Positions 43,395 to 51,376 of a stretch of DNA of 64,000 nucleotides are shown piece after piece. This stretch comes from Allosphingosinicella indica (GTDB taxonomy: Bacteria > Pseudomonadota > Alphaproteobacteria > Sphingomonadales > Sphingomonadaceae). The stretch is taken from positions 682,001 to 746,000 of the forward strand of contig NZ_LT840185.1 of the NCBI RefSeq assembly GCF_900177405.1, written 5' to 3'. Every line of letters starts with the position of its first letter. Within the stretch, counting starts at the first letter, position 1. The position numbers and the translations under genes were made by a program. A model generated the notes under the pieces. The model did no database searches. It was not told the DNA's origin and saw only the letters and a program-made list of their open reading frames with translations.

Positions 43395-43711
43395 CTTTCC
43401 TCGACCGTCAGCGCTTCGATTCGGAGGCGGACGCTCTCCATCCCATCCTCGCGCTGGACTAGGGCAATGTCGGCAAGGATGTGGCCGCGCAGGCGAAACT
43501 CGGCGGCTTCCAGACCGTCGAGAAAGCGATCGGCATTCGCCGCCGCGTCCGCACCGCCGAGGATCAGCGTCACGGCATGGCGCGCGCCGGTGAAGGTGAC
43601 GCTCGCCCATTCGTCGCTCGCGAGATTCTCGATGCGCCACTCCGCCGCGCCCAGCCTCCGCCCGAGCGCGCGTAACAGCACGCTGGTCGCGTCTCCGCTC
43701 AGTTCGCGCAT
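43391..43711 (-). CDS. Hypothetical protein downstream of the HTH gene
   Basis: A 106-residue soluble protein (RELSGDATSVLLRALGRRLG, then a mixed helical-sheet domain ending ALTVEES). No family recognised. It starts 13 bases inside the end of the small HTH gene, so both are read together. It overlaps the last 4 bases of gltX on the other strand. Confidence 0.7.
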   Translation of the reverse strand: MRELSGDATSVLLRALGRRLGAAEWRIENLASDEWASVTFTGARHAVTLILGGADAAANADRFLDGLEAAEFRLRGHILADIALVQREDGMESVRLRIEALTVEES

Positions 43712-43920
43712 CGCCGTGCCTCCAGTTGCGCTTCGCGGGTTTCTAAGAAGGCCGCGACGCGGCGGCTGACCGCCCCGCCCGGTTCGCGGCCACGCCTCAG
43801 ATCGAGCACGAAACGAGGATCGCGCACCGCTTCACGCCCGAAGCGCGTCGCCGCCATCCCGCTCGCCCGCAGATACTTTTCGATTCGCCTCAACAGCACG
43901 ACCCTTTCTCCCGACTCCAT
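43699..43920 (-). CDS. Small helix-turn-helix protein (Cro-like), divergent to the S24 repressor
   Basis: A 73-residue protein with RRIEKYLRASGMAATRFGRE and DPRFVLDLRRGREPG, the pattern of a small lambda-repressor-type HTH domain. An upstream GTG would add three residues. It forms a two-gene unit with the 106-residue protein. It faces the S24 repressor gene across a 73-base gap that carries the two TAGG-N6-CCTA sites. This is the layout of a CI/Cro-type switch, but there are no phage genes around. Confidence 0.72.
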   Translation of the reverse strand: MESGERVVLLRRIEKYLRASGMAATRFGREAVRDPRFVLDLRRGREPGGAVSRRVAAFLETREAQLEARRCAN

Positions 43921-43943
43921 ATGTTCCACTTTTGTTCTTTTTG

Positions 43944-43957
43944 TAGGCCATTTCCTA
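43944..43957. promoter_or_regulatory. Operator-like site 1, TAGG-N6-CCTA
   Basis: TAGGCCATTTCCTA, 20 bases before an identical-pattern site. Both lie between the divergent HTH and S24 genes in an AT-rich patch. Confidence 0.6.
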
Positions 43958-43963
43958 CTTGTC

Positions 43964-43977
43964 TAGGAAAATTCCTA
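43964..43977. promoter_or_regulatory. Operator-like site 2, perfect TAGGAA-AA-TTCCTA
   Basis: TAGGAAAATTCCTA has perfect six-base arms around AA. It is 20 bases (about two helical turns) from site 1, start to start, and lies 16 bases before the S24 start codon. Confidence 0.7.
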
Positions 43978-43993
43978 TCGATATGGAGCGAGG

Positions 43994-44632
43994 ATGGACG
44001 CAGGCGATCCACGCGCCGTGCTCGAACGGCTGATCCGCGACACGCGGACGGATTATGCCGGGCTGTCGCGGCTGATCGGGCGCAACGCCGCTTACATCCA
44101 GCAATATATCAAACGCGGCGTGCCACGGCGGCTGGCCGAGGAGGATCGCCGCAAGCTCGCGCAATATTTCGGCATTCCGGAATCCGACCTCGGCGCACTA
44201 CCCGCGGATGAAGCCGGTACGCGTGTGGCCATCCCCTCTTACGACGTGCGCGCCTCGGCCGGGCCTGGCGCGGTAGCGAGTGATGGCGATGTGCGCGTGG
44301 GGATCGCATTCGACCGCCCATGGCTGCGGCGGCTCGGCGTGGGCGATCCCGCGCTCCTATCGACGATCCGCGTCACCGGCGATTCGATGCTGCCGCTGCT
44401 CGCCGAAGGCGACGAGATACTGGTCGATCGCGGCGACGGTGCGGACCGGCTGCGGGACGGCGTCTACGTGCTGCGCGCCGAGGATGCGCTGCTGGTGAAG
44501 CGGGTGGCGATCGCGCCGTCCGGGCAATTGTCGATCCGCAGCGACAATCCGGCCTACCCGAGCTGGCCCGATTGCGATCGCCGGACGATCGACATCGTCG
44601 GTCGCGTGATGTGGGTGGGGCGAAAGCTCTGA
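43994..44632 (+). CDS. S24-family (LexA/CI-like) repressor
   Basis: A 212-residue regulator with an N-terminal HTH (about residues 20-48, DYAGLSRLIGRNAAYIQQYI) and a C-terminal LexA-fold peptidase domain. The catalytic serine is Ser131 (VTGDSMLPLL) and the lysine is Lys169 (LLVKR), 38 residues apart as in the family. An Ala-Gly pair at about residues 89-90 (RASAGPG) is a possible self-cleavage point. If active it would be SOS-responsive, but such proteins often lack cleavage. GGAG precedes the ATG. Divergent from the small HTH gene. Confidence 0.88.
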   Translation: MDAGDPRAVLERLIRDTRTDYAGLSRLIGRNAAYIQQYIKRGVPRRLAEEDRRKLAQYFGIPESDLGALPADEAGTRVAIPSYDVRASAGPGAVASDGDVRVGIAFDRPWLRRLGVGDPALLSTIRVTGDSMLPLLAEGDEILVDRGDGADRLRDGVYVLRAEDALLVKRVAIAPSGQLSIRSDNPAYPSWPDCDRRTIDIVGRVMWVGRKL

Positions 44633-44636
44633 GCGG

Positions 44637-44795
44637 TCAGCGCTGGCGCTTGCGATCGCGCAGCCAGTAGAGCGTCACCACGACGATCCCCGCGGCGGTG
44701 CCGACCAGGAAGCCGATGCTCGGCTGGCCGACGATCACGCCGCCGACGGCGCCGGCGATGATGGCAGCGGCAAGGAAAGAGCCTGCGGATTGCAT
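44637..44795 (-). CDS. Small membrane protein
   Basis: A 52-residue protein with two hydrophobic helices (about residues 6-25 and 28-44) and a basic end (WLRDRKRQR). No family. It is convergent with the S24 gene (4 bases apart). AAGGGCGG lies before the ATG. Upstream in-frame sequence is not convincing. Confidence 0.55.
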   Translation of the reverse strand: MQSAGSFLAAAIIAGAVGGVIVGQPSIGFLVGTAAGIVVVTLYWLRDRKRQR

Positions 44796-44941
44796 GGCGC
44801 CGCCCTTGGCAGGTTCCGCACGGCTTTTCCAGCGCCGCCGCTCGCTCTCGCGATCGTGGTGAACGAAGCGTTCACCGCGCGGATGCGGCAATTGGAAACC
44901 CTCGGTCCTTATGAGGGGAGGCCTAGTAACCGCTTTCGTGA

Positions 44942-45160
44942 GTGTATCCATTGCAGACGCATGTGCACGTCCCCGATCGGGCCGCGTTCGACGAGGCCAC
45001 CCGCCTGATGGACCAATATGGCGAACATGCCGCGATGGAGGCCGCTATGCGCGCCGACCGCAGCCGGACGCTGGGCAATGTCGTGCACTTCTGCCGCTGG
45101 CGCCAGATCCAGCGCACCATCGCGATGCTCGGCGATGCGGGAGCGGGCACCGTCCACTGA
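44942..45160 (+). CDS. Conserved hypothetical small protein
   Basis: A 72-residue soluble protein (HVHVPDRAAFDEATRLMDQY, then RSRTLGNVVHFCRWRQIQRT). No named family; it has the look of a short sphingomonad protein. The start is GTG at 44942 or a TTG a few codons later. AGGGGAGG lies about 20 bases upstream. It precedes the DUF1345 gene by 44 bases. Confidence 0.6.
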   Translation: MYPLQTHVHVPDRAAFDEATRLMDQYGEHAAMEAAMRADRSRTLGNVVHFCRWRQIQRTIAMLGDAGAGTVH

Positions 45161-45204
45161 CGCGAAGTTAGCGCTGAGATTGGCGTTGCGATAAGTAGGC
45201 GCGG

Positions 45205-45846
45205 ATGACTGCGCCCACCTCGATCGGCAACCGCATCGCGCCGCCGCGCTTCTTGCTGTTCGGCGCGGTGCTGATCGCGGCTGCGGCCGCGGCGATCCCG
45301 GCGCTGGGCTGGCGGCACGGGACGATGATCGCATTCGATGCCGCCGCGCTCGCTTTCCTCCTCGCCTGCCTGCCGCTGCTCGCCACCCGCGAAGCCGCGG
45401 TGATTCGGGCGCAGGCCGCGCGCAACGACGCCAACCGCGTCGCCTTGCTCGGTATCACCGGGGCGGTGATGCTGGTGTTGCTGGCGACGGTCGCGGCCGA
45501 GTTGGCGCAGCGCGGCGCGACGCCGCCGCCGATCGCGGCGCTGGTGATCGCGACGCTGTCGCTGGCGTGGCTGTTCAGCAATTCCGTCTATGCGCTCCAC
45601 TATGCGCATCTCTATTATGCGGGGAGCGGCGGCGGCGACCGGAAGGGCGTGGACTTCCCCGGCACGAAAGAGCCCGATTACTGGGACTTCACCTATTTCG
45701 CCTTCACGCTGGGAATGACCTTCCAGACCTCCGACGTGGAGATCAGCGACCGCGGCATCCGCCGCATCGCGATGCTGCACAGCCTTGCCGCCTTCGTCTA
45801 CAATCTCGGAATCCTCGCCTTCACGATCAACGTGCTGGGCGGCTAG
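45205..45846 (+). CDS. DUF1345 family membrane protein
   Basis: A 213-residue protein with about five transmembrane helices. It has the DUF1345 signature DFPGTKEPDYWDFTYFAFTL, followed by GMTFQTSDVEISDRGIRRIA and a last helix. Members look like channel-like membrane proteins; the role is not established. Its end overlaps the convergent EamA gene by 4 bases. Confidence 0.92.
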   Translation: MTAPTSIGNRIAPPRFLLFGAVLIAAAAAAIPALGWRHGTMIAFDAAALAFLLACLPLLATREAAVIRAQAARNDANRVALLGITGAVMLVLLATVAAELAQRGATPPPIAALVIATLSLAWLFSNSVYALHYAHLYYAGSGGGDRKGVDFPGTKEPDYWDFTYFAFTLGMTFQTSDVEISDRGIRRIAMLHSLAAFVYNLGILAFTINVLGG

Positions 45847-46742
45847 ACCGCGCCTTCGAGGCCCGCCACGGGCCGCCTGCGCCGCGCGGCGAGGAGACAG
45901 CCGACGACGATCATCGCAGCTCCGATCACGGTCAGCGGGCGCACTGGCTCGGCGAAGAAGATCCAGCCGAGCAGGACGGCCCAGATGAACGCCGTATATT
46001 CGACCGGTGCGAGATATTGCGCCTCGGCGCGGGCATAGGCCCAAGACAGGAGCATCGCCGATCCGGCGCCCAGCGCGGCCGCGCCGGCTATCGTGGGCCA
46101 CTCCGCGCGCGGAGGAACGACGGCAAGAAACGGCGCGGCGACGAGGTAACAGCCGGTACAGACCAGCGCCATGAAGAAAGCCACCTCGGCCGGGCGGGCG
46201 ACCAGCGCCTGCCGGCGCATGAGGATGATGTTGTAGGCATAGAGAAGGGCAGCAGCGAGGATCGCGAGCGCACCGCGGAACGCCTCCGGCCCCATATCCG
46301 CCTCCGCCTGCGCGGCGAGGATGACGAGCACGCCGGCAAAGCCGATCAGCGAGGCGTAGATCGTTCGCCGCTCGATCCGCTCCTTGAGCAGAACCGCCGC
46401 GAGATAGAGCGCGATCAGCGGCGCGACGAAGGCGAGCGCGATGCCCTGCGCCAGCGGCACGCGGGCAAGGCCCCAAAAGAACAGCAAAGCCATCATCGCC
46501 GAGACGACGCCGCGCGTCAGATGGACGCGCAGCGTCGAGCGCGACGGCCAGGCGCCGCGGCGGACCGCCTGATAGACGATCCCGCCGAAGATCGTGGCGA
46601 CCAGCATCCGCCAGAACATCGCATTATAGGCGCCGATCGACAGGACGAGCGCCTTCATCACTGCGTCCATGATCGAGTAGAAGGCGATGCCGACGGTGGC
46701 GACGCCGAACGCGGTGGCGACCGAGACGGGTTTTACGGTCAC
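45843..46742 (-). CDS. EamA/DMT-family transporter
   Basis: A 299-residue inner-membrane transporter with ten predicted helices in two EamA halves. Family cues are AYNAMFWRMLVATIFGGIVY and, late in the protein, EYTAFIWAVLLGWIFFAEPV followed by GAAMIVVGCLLA. DMT proteins export or import small metabolites; the substrate is unknown. A single REP half-element at 46768-46796 separates it from ispG. Confidence 0.92.
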   Translation of the reverse strand: MTVKPVSVATAFGVATVGIAFYSIMDAVMKALVLSIGAYNAMFWRMLVATIFGGIVYQAVRRGAWPSRSTLRVHLTRGVVSAMMALLFFWGLARVPLAQGIALAFVAPLIALYLAAVLLKERIERRTIYASLIGFAGVLVILAAQAEADMGPEAFRGALAILAAALLYAYNIILMRRQALVARPAEVAFFMALVCTGCYLVAAPFLAVVPPRAEWPTIAGAAALGAGSAMLLSWAYARAEAQYLAPVEYTAFIWAVLLGWIFFAEPVRPLTVIGAAMIVVGCLLAARRRRPVAGLEGAV

Positions 46743-46767
46743 GGATTGTGGCGCTGCGCGCGGAGGG

Positions 46768-46796
46768 ACGGGGTCCCCGCTTGCGCGGGGATGACA
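46768..46796. repeat. Single REP half-element between EamA and ispG genes
   Basis: GGGGTCCCCGCTTGCGCGGGGATGACA is one hairpin of the CCCGCGAAAGCGGG variant, here without its inverted partner. Confidence 0.6.
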
Positions 46797-46803
46797 AACA
46801 GCG

Positions 46804-47928
46804 TCATTCCGCGGCGATGGGAGAGTCGATTTGCGCGGCCTCGATCTCCGCCGCCTTCGCCTCGACCAGCCGGACGATATGATCGACCATATCCGCGTCG
46901 CGGACGTGATGATCGGTGACGCCGGAGAGATAGACCATATGCTTTCCCTGGCCGCCGCCGGTGATGCCGATGTCGGTTTCGCGCGCCTCGCCCGGGCCGT
47001 TGACGACGCAGCCGAGCACCGAGAGGCTCATCGGCGTGCGGATGTGCTGGAGCCGTTCCTCAAGCGTCTGGACGGTGCGGATCACGTCGAAGCCCTGCCG
47101 CGCGCAGGACGGGCAGCTCACCACCCGGACGCCGCGGTTGCGGATGCCGAGCGCCTTCAGGATCTCGAAGCCGACGCGGACCTCTTCCTCGGGCTCGGCG
47201 GAGAGCGAGACGCGGATCGTGTCGCCGATGCCGAACCAGAGCAGCGAGCCGATGCCGATCGCCGACTTGACCGTGCCGCCGACGAAGCCGCCCGCCTCGG
47301 TGATGCCGAGGTGCAGCGGACAATCGACCGCTTCGGCAAGTTGCTGATAGGCGGCGACAGCGAGAAAAACGTCCGACGCCTTCACCGCCACCTTATATTC
47401 GTGGAAATCGTGATCCTGGAGGATGCGGATGTGATCGAGCGCGCTTTCGACCAGCGCCTCGGGGCACGGCTCACCGTATTTCTCGAGCAGATCCTTCTCG
47501 AGGCTGCCGGCGTTAACGCCGATACGGATCGCGCAGCCGTTCGCCTTGGCGGCGTTGACGACCTCCCTGACCCGCTCGGCCGATCCGATGTTGCCGGGGT
47601 TGATGCGCAGACAGGCGGCCCCCGCGTCCGCCGCCTCCAGCGCGCGCTTGTAGTGGAAATGGATGTCGGCAACAATCGGCACACGCGCGGCGCGGACGAT
47701 CTGGCCCAACGCGGCGGTGGACTCGACATCGGGGCAGGAGACGCGGATGATGTCGACACCCGCCTCCTCGCAGCGGCGGATCTGATCGATCGTCGCCTTC
47801 GCGTCCGAGGTCGGCGTGTTGGTCATCGTCTGGACGGTGACGGGCGCGTCACCGCCGACGGGGACGTTGCCCACCATGATCTGGCGCGAGGGACGGCGCG
47901 CGATATCGCGCCACGGACGTACGGACAT
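46804..47928 (-). CDS. ispG: 4-hydroxy-3-methylbut-2-en-1-yl diphosphate synthase
   Basis: IspG (GcpE) carries out the next-to-last step of the MEP isoprenoid pathway using a 4Fe-4S cluster. The 374-residue protein starts with [21 protein letters not shown] and keeps the cluster cysteines in [11 protein letters not shown] and [20 protein letters not shown]. The length is that of the two-domain bacterial form. Electron supply is by flavodoxin or ferredoxin. Confidence 0.98.
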   Translation of the reverse strand: MSVRPWRDIARRPSRQIMVGNVPVGGDAPVTVQTMTNTPTSDAKATIDQIRRCEEAGVDIIRVSCPDVESTAALGQIVRAARVPIVADIHFHYKRALEAADAGAACLRINPGNIGSAERVREVVNAAKANGCAIRIGVNAGSLEKDLLEKYGEPCPEALVESALDHIRILQDHDFHEYKVAVKASDVFLAVAAYQQLAEAVDCPLHLGITEAGGFVGGTVKSAIGIGSLLWFGIGDTIRVSLSAEPEEEVRVGFEILKALGIRNRGVRVVSCPSCARQGFDVIRTVQTLEERLQHIRTPMSLSVLGCVVNGPGEARETDIGITGGGQGKHMVYLSGVTDHHVRDADMVDHIVRLVEAKAAEIEAAQIDSPIAAE

Positions 47929-48012
47929 GGCGCCTCATATAGAGGCCCTGGATGACAAGGGAAAGGCGCAGCGCCCGACGCGTTGTTCGCACCGAAACGA
48001 GGAGATGCCGAG

Positions 48013-48363
48013 ATGATGAGATCGCTCAAACTGGCCGCGTTGGGGCTGGTCGCCCTGCCCGCCGCCGCCTTCGCCCACCACGGCTGGAGCTCCTATGACG
48101 CGACCAAGACGTTGCGCGTCACCGCGCCGCTGAGCGCGGTCACCTGGGGCAATCCGCACGGCACCGCCAAGGTCGCGTGGCAGGGCAAGACCTGGGACGT
48201 GATCCTGGCGCCGACCACGCGAATGGAAGCGCGCGGGCTCACGCAGGCGATGCTGGGGCCGAAGAGCAAGGTCACGCTGGTCGGCTACCCGCGCAAGGAC
48301 GGCGCCGCCGAGATGCGGATCGAGCGGGTGATTGTGGGCAACAAAACGGTCGAACTGCGCTGA
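48013..48363 (+). CDS. DUF6152 family exported protein
   Basis: A 116-residue protein with a signal peptide (AAAFAHHGWSSYD, cleavage near residue 20). The HHGWSSYD start and the AVTWGNPHG motif match the DUF6152 family. The following gene is a DUF6644-type membrane protein, and the two are commonly paired. GAGGAGA lies before the ATG at 48013; a second ATG is next to it. Role unknown. Confidence 0.84.
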   Translation: MMRSLKLAALGLVALPAAAFAHHGWSSYDATKTLRVTAPLSAVTWGNPHGTAKVAWQGKTWDVILAPTTRMEARGLTQAMLGPKSKVTLVGYPRKDGAAEMRIERVIVGNKTVELR

Positions 48364-48390
48364 GCGCGAGGGTGACGCGGACCGTTTTGT

Positions 48391-48468
48391 GCCCCGGCGA
48401 AAGCCGGGGTCCAGCACCAGACATCGCCCAGAAGACAGCGGCTGGGCCCCGGCTTTCGCCGGGGAACA
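48391..48468. repeat. REP-like element, CCCCGGCGAAAGCCGGGG family
   Basis: Inverted arms GCCCCGGCGAAAGCCGGGG and CCCCGGCTTTCGCCGGGG with about 35 bases between. It sits between the DUF6152 and DUF6644 genes, so it is probably transcribed. Confidence 0.8.
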
Positions 48469-48481
48469 GTGGGGAACGTCG

Positions 48482-48964
48482 ATGAGCGACTTCGCGACAT
48501 TCGCCGCGGCGGCGCAGGCGTCGGATTTCGGCGTCTGGTCGAGCGGATCGTCGCTCGCCTATCCGCTGGCGAACGTCGTTCATCTGCTCGGGCTGGTAAT
48601 GCTGGTCGGCGGGATCGGCATCGTCGATCTGCGCGTCGCCGGCGCGTTCCGCACGCTGCCGCTCGCGCCGCTTTCGCGCGCGCTGACGCCGATCGCGATC
48701 TTCGGCCTGTTGCTGATGGTGCCCAGCGGCGCGGTGATGTTCGCCGCCGATGCGACCGCACTCGCGGGATCGGACGTGTTTCTGCGCAAGCTGGTGCTGA
48801 TAGGCTTCGCGCTAGCCAATGCCTTGCTGTTCCGCTGGCTGTGGCAGCGGCGGATCGACCGCGGCGCGCGCGATCTGCCCTTCGCGGCGCGCGGCATGGC
48901 GCTGCTGTCGCTGCTCCTGTGGCTGACCGTCGGGACGCTTGGCCGGATGATCGCCTACACCTAG
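48482..48964 (+). CDS. DUF6644 family membrane protein
   Basis: A 160-residue protein with four hydrophobic helices. It carries the family-like start (SSGSSLAYPLANVVHLLGLV) and the helices around ALTPIAIFGLLLMVPSGAVM and LVLIGFALANALLFR. It is the usual partner of DUF6152. Its end overlaps the convergent MFS gene by 4 bases. Confidence 0.82.
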   Translation: MSDFATFAAAAQASDFGVWSSGSSLAYPLANVVHLLGLVMLVGGIGIVDLRVAGAFRTLPLAPLSRALTPIAIFGLLLMVPSGAVMFAADATALAGSDVFLRKLVLIGFALANALLFRWLWQRRIDRGARDLPFAARGMALLSLLLWLTVGTLGRMIAYT

Positions 48965-50568
48965 TCCGCGAGGCGGCGCTTGGCGGTCTCCGGCAGCAGG
49001 ATCAGCCCGACCACGACGGTGAGCGCGCACACCGCGATCGGATACCACAGGCCGAAATAGATGTTCCCGGTCGCCGCGACCATCGCGAAGGCGGTGGTCG
49101 GCAGGAAGCCGCCGAACCAGCCGTTGCCGATATGATAGGGCAGCGACATCGACGAATAGCGGATGCGCGCCGGGAACAGCTCGACGAGCAGCGCGGCGAT
49201 CGGGCCGTAGACCATCGTTACATAAAGGACGAGCAAGGTGAGGATCGCGACGACGAGCGGCTTGTTCACCGCCGCGGGATCGGCCTTCGCGGGATAACCC
49301 GCGCGGGAGAGAGCGCCCTCGATGGCGGTACGGAATGCCGGCGCATCGCCCGCCCAGGCGATGCTCTCGCTGCCTACGCGAACCGAGGCATAGGCCGCAT
49401 CTGCATTGCTGTAATTGACGCCCGCCTTGGCGAGCAGCGACTTGGCGACGTCGCAACCGGTGCGATCGAAGGTGTTGCGGCCGATGGGATCGAACTGGAC
49501 CGAGCAACTCTTGGGATCGGCCAGCACCGTCACCGGCGCGGCCGCCTGCGCGGCGTGGAGCGCTGGGTTAGCCGCCTTGGCGAGCGCGTCGAACAGCGGG
49601 AAATAGGTGACCGCGGCCAGCGCGCAGCCGGCGAGGATGATGGGCTTGCGCCCCACCTTGTCCGACAGCCAGCCGAACAGCACGAAGGCCGGCGTCGCGA
49701 TCAGCAATGCGATTGCGATGAGGACGTTGGCGGTGCCGCCGTCCACCTTAAGCGTCTTTTCGAGGAAGAAGAGCGCGTAGAATTGCCCGGTGTACCAGAC
49801 CACCGCCTGCCCGGCGACGGCGCCGAACAAGGCGATGAGGACGATGCGCAGGTTCCCCCAGCGCGCAAACGCTTCAGTCAGCGGCGCCTTGGAGGTCGCG
49901 CCCTCCGCCTTCATCTTCGCGAAGACCGGGCTTTCCTCGAGCTGGAGGCGGATCCAGAGCGACACGACGAGCAGCAGCAGCGAGAACAAAAACGGGATGC
50001 GCCAGCCCCAGGCCGCGAATGCCTCCTCGCCAAGCATGGTGCGACAGCCAATCACCACCAGCAGCGCCGCGAACAGCCCCAGCGTTGCCGTCGTCTGGAT
50101 GAAGCTGGTGAAGAAGCCGCGCTTCCCCTCCGGCGCATGTTCGGCGACATAGGTCGCAGCGCCGCCATATTCGCCACCGAGCGCCAGGCCCTGGAGCAGC
50201 CGCAGCACCACCAGGATGACCGGCGCGGCGACGCCCATGCTGGCGTAATTGGGGAGCAGCCCCACCGCGAAGGTGGAGAGGCCCATCAGCGCCATAGTGA
50301 CGAGAAAGGTATTCTTGCGGCCAACGAGGTCGCCGATCCGGCCGAAGACCAGCGCACCGAACGGCCGCACCGCGAAGCCCGCCGCGAACGCCGCGAGCGC
50401 GAAGATGAACCCGGTCGTCTCGTTGACGCCCGAGAAGAATTGCGCGGAGATTATCGTCGCGAGCAGGCCGTAGAGGTAGAAATCATACCATTCGAACACC
50501 GTGCCCAGCGACGAGGCCAGCACCACCTTGCGCTCGCTCTGCCGCGGCCGCGCGCTTTCACTCGCCAT
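48961..50568 (-). CDS. MHS-type MFS transporter with large periplasmic insertion
   Basis: A 535-residue proton-linked symporter. The start has the MHS motif SLGTVFEWYDFYLYG and loop one has GRIGDLVGRKNTF. GGEYGGAATYVAEHAPEGKRGF is typical of the subfamily. About 95 extra residues lie at roughly residues 310-410 between late helices (AAPVTVLADPKSCSVQFDPI to about AVNKPLVVA), with two cysteines that could pair in the periplasm. This insertion makes it longer than KgtP-like members of about 430 residues. Substrate unknown. Confidence 0.92.
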   Translation of the reverse strand: MASESARPRQSERKVVLASSLGTVFEWYDFYLYGLLATIISAQFFSGVNETTGFIFALAAFAAGFAVRPFGALVFGRIGDLVGRKNTFLVTMALMGLSTFAVGLLPNYASMGVAAPVILVVLRLLQGLALGGEYGGAATYVAEHAPEGKRGFFTSFIQTTATLGLFAALLVVIGCRTMLGEEAFAAWGWRIPFLFSLLLLVVSLWIRLQLEESPVFAKMKAEGATSKAPLTEAFARWGNLRIVLIALFGAVAGQAVVWYTGQFYALFFLEKTLKVDGGTANVLIAIALLIATPAFVLFGWLSDKVGRKPIILAGCALAAVTYFPLFDALAKAANPALHAAQAAAPVTVLADPKSCSVQFDPIGRNTFDRTGCDVAKSLLAKAGVNYSNADAAYASVRVGSESIAWAGDAPAFRTAIEGALSRAGYPAKADPAAVNKPLVVAILTLLVLYVTMVYGPIAALLVELFPARIRYSSMSLPYHIGNGWFGGFLPTTAFAMVAATGNIYFGLWYPIAVCALTVVVGLILLPETAKRRLAD

Positions 50569-50570
50569 AA

Positions 50571-50941
<371 letters not shown>

Positions 50942-50942
<1 letters not shown>

Positions 50943-51367
50943 TGCTTTATCTCGATACGTCGCTTATCGTCGCGGCGCTGTGCAACGAGGCGATGACGCC
51001 GCGCGTCCAGACATGGCTGGCGGAGCAGGATCCTGCGCAACTCTTCATCAGCGACTGGACCATCACCGAAATGTCGTCTGCCATGGCGATCAAGCTGCGA
51101 ACGGGGGAATTGAACCTGGAGCAGCGCGCCGCCGTGCTTGCGATGTTCAACCGGCTGGTCGCCGACAGCTTCACTGTTTTCGGCATCACCGGGCGGCACT
51201 TCCGCACCGCTGCAAAATTCGCCGATCAGCACGCCCTCGGGCTTCGTGCAGGCGACGCGCTGCACCTCGCCATCGCATCCGAGCATGGCGCCACTTTGGT
51301 TACGCTCGACAAACGGCTCGCCGAGGCTGGCACCGCAACGGCAGTCCCTACCAGCCTTCTGGGATAA
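50942..51367 (+). CDS. VapC-type PIN-domain toxin
   Basis: A 141-residue ribonuclease of the PIN family that would cleave RNA when free of antitoxin. Acidic residues of the active site lie in [33 protein letters not shown] and VTLDKRLAE. Its start codon overlaps the antitoxin stop codon, so the two are coupled. Length is usual for VapC. Confidence 0.92.
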
Positions 51368-51376
51368 GCCGGCCGC

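Noticed and set aside
30879-44632. A cryptic prophage around the terminase-like and S24 genes
   Set aside because: No capsid, portal, tail, integrase or lysis genes; the flanking genes are ordinary chromosomal ones (rplT, prs, gltX).
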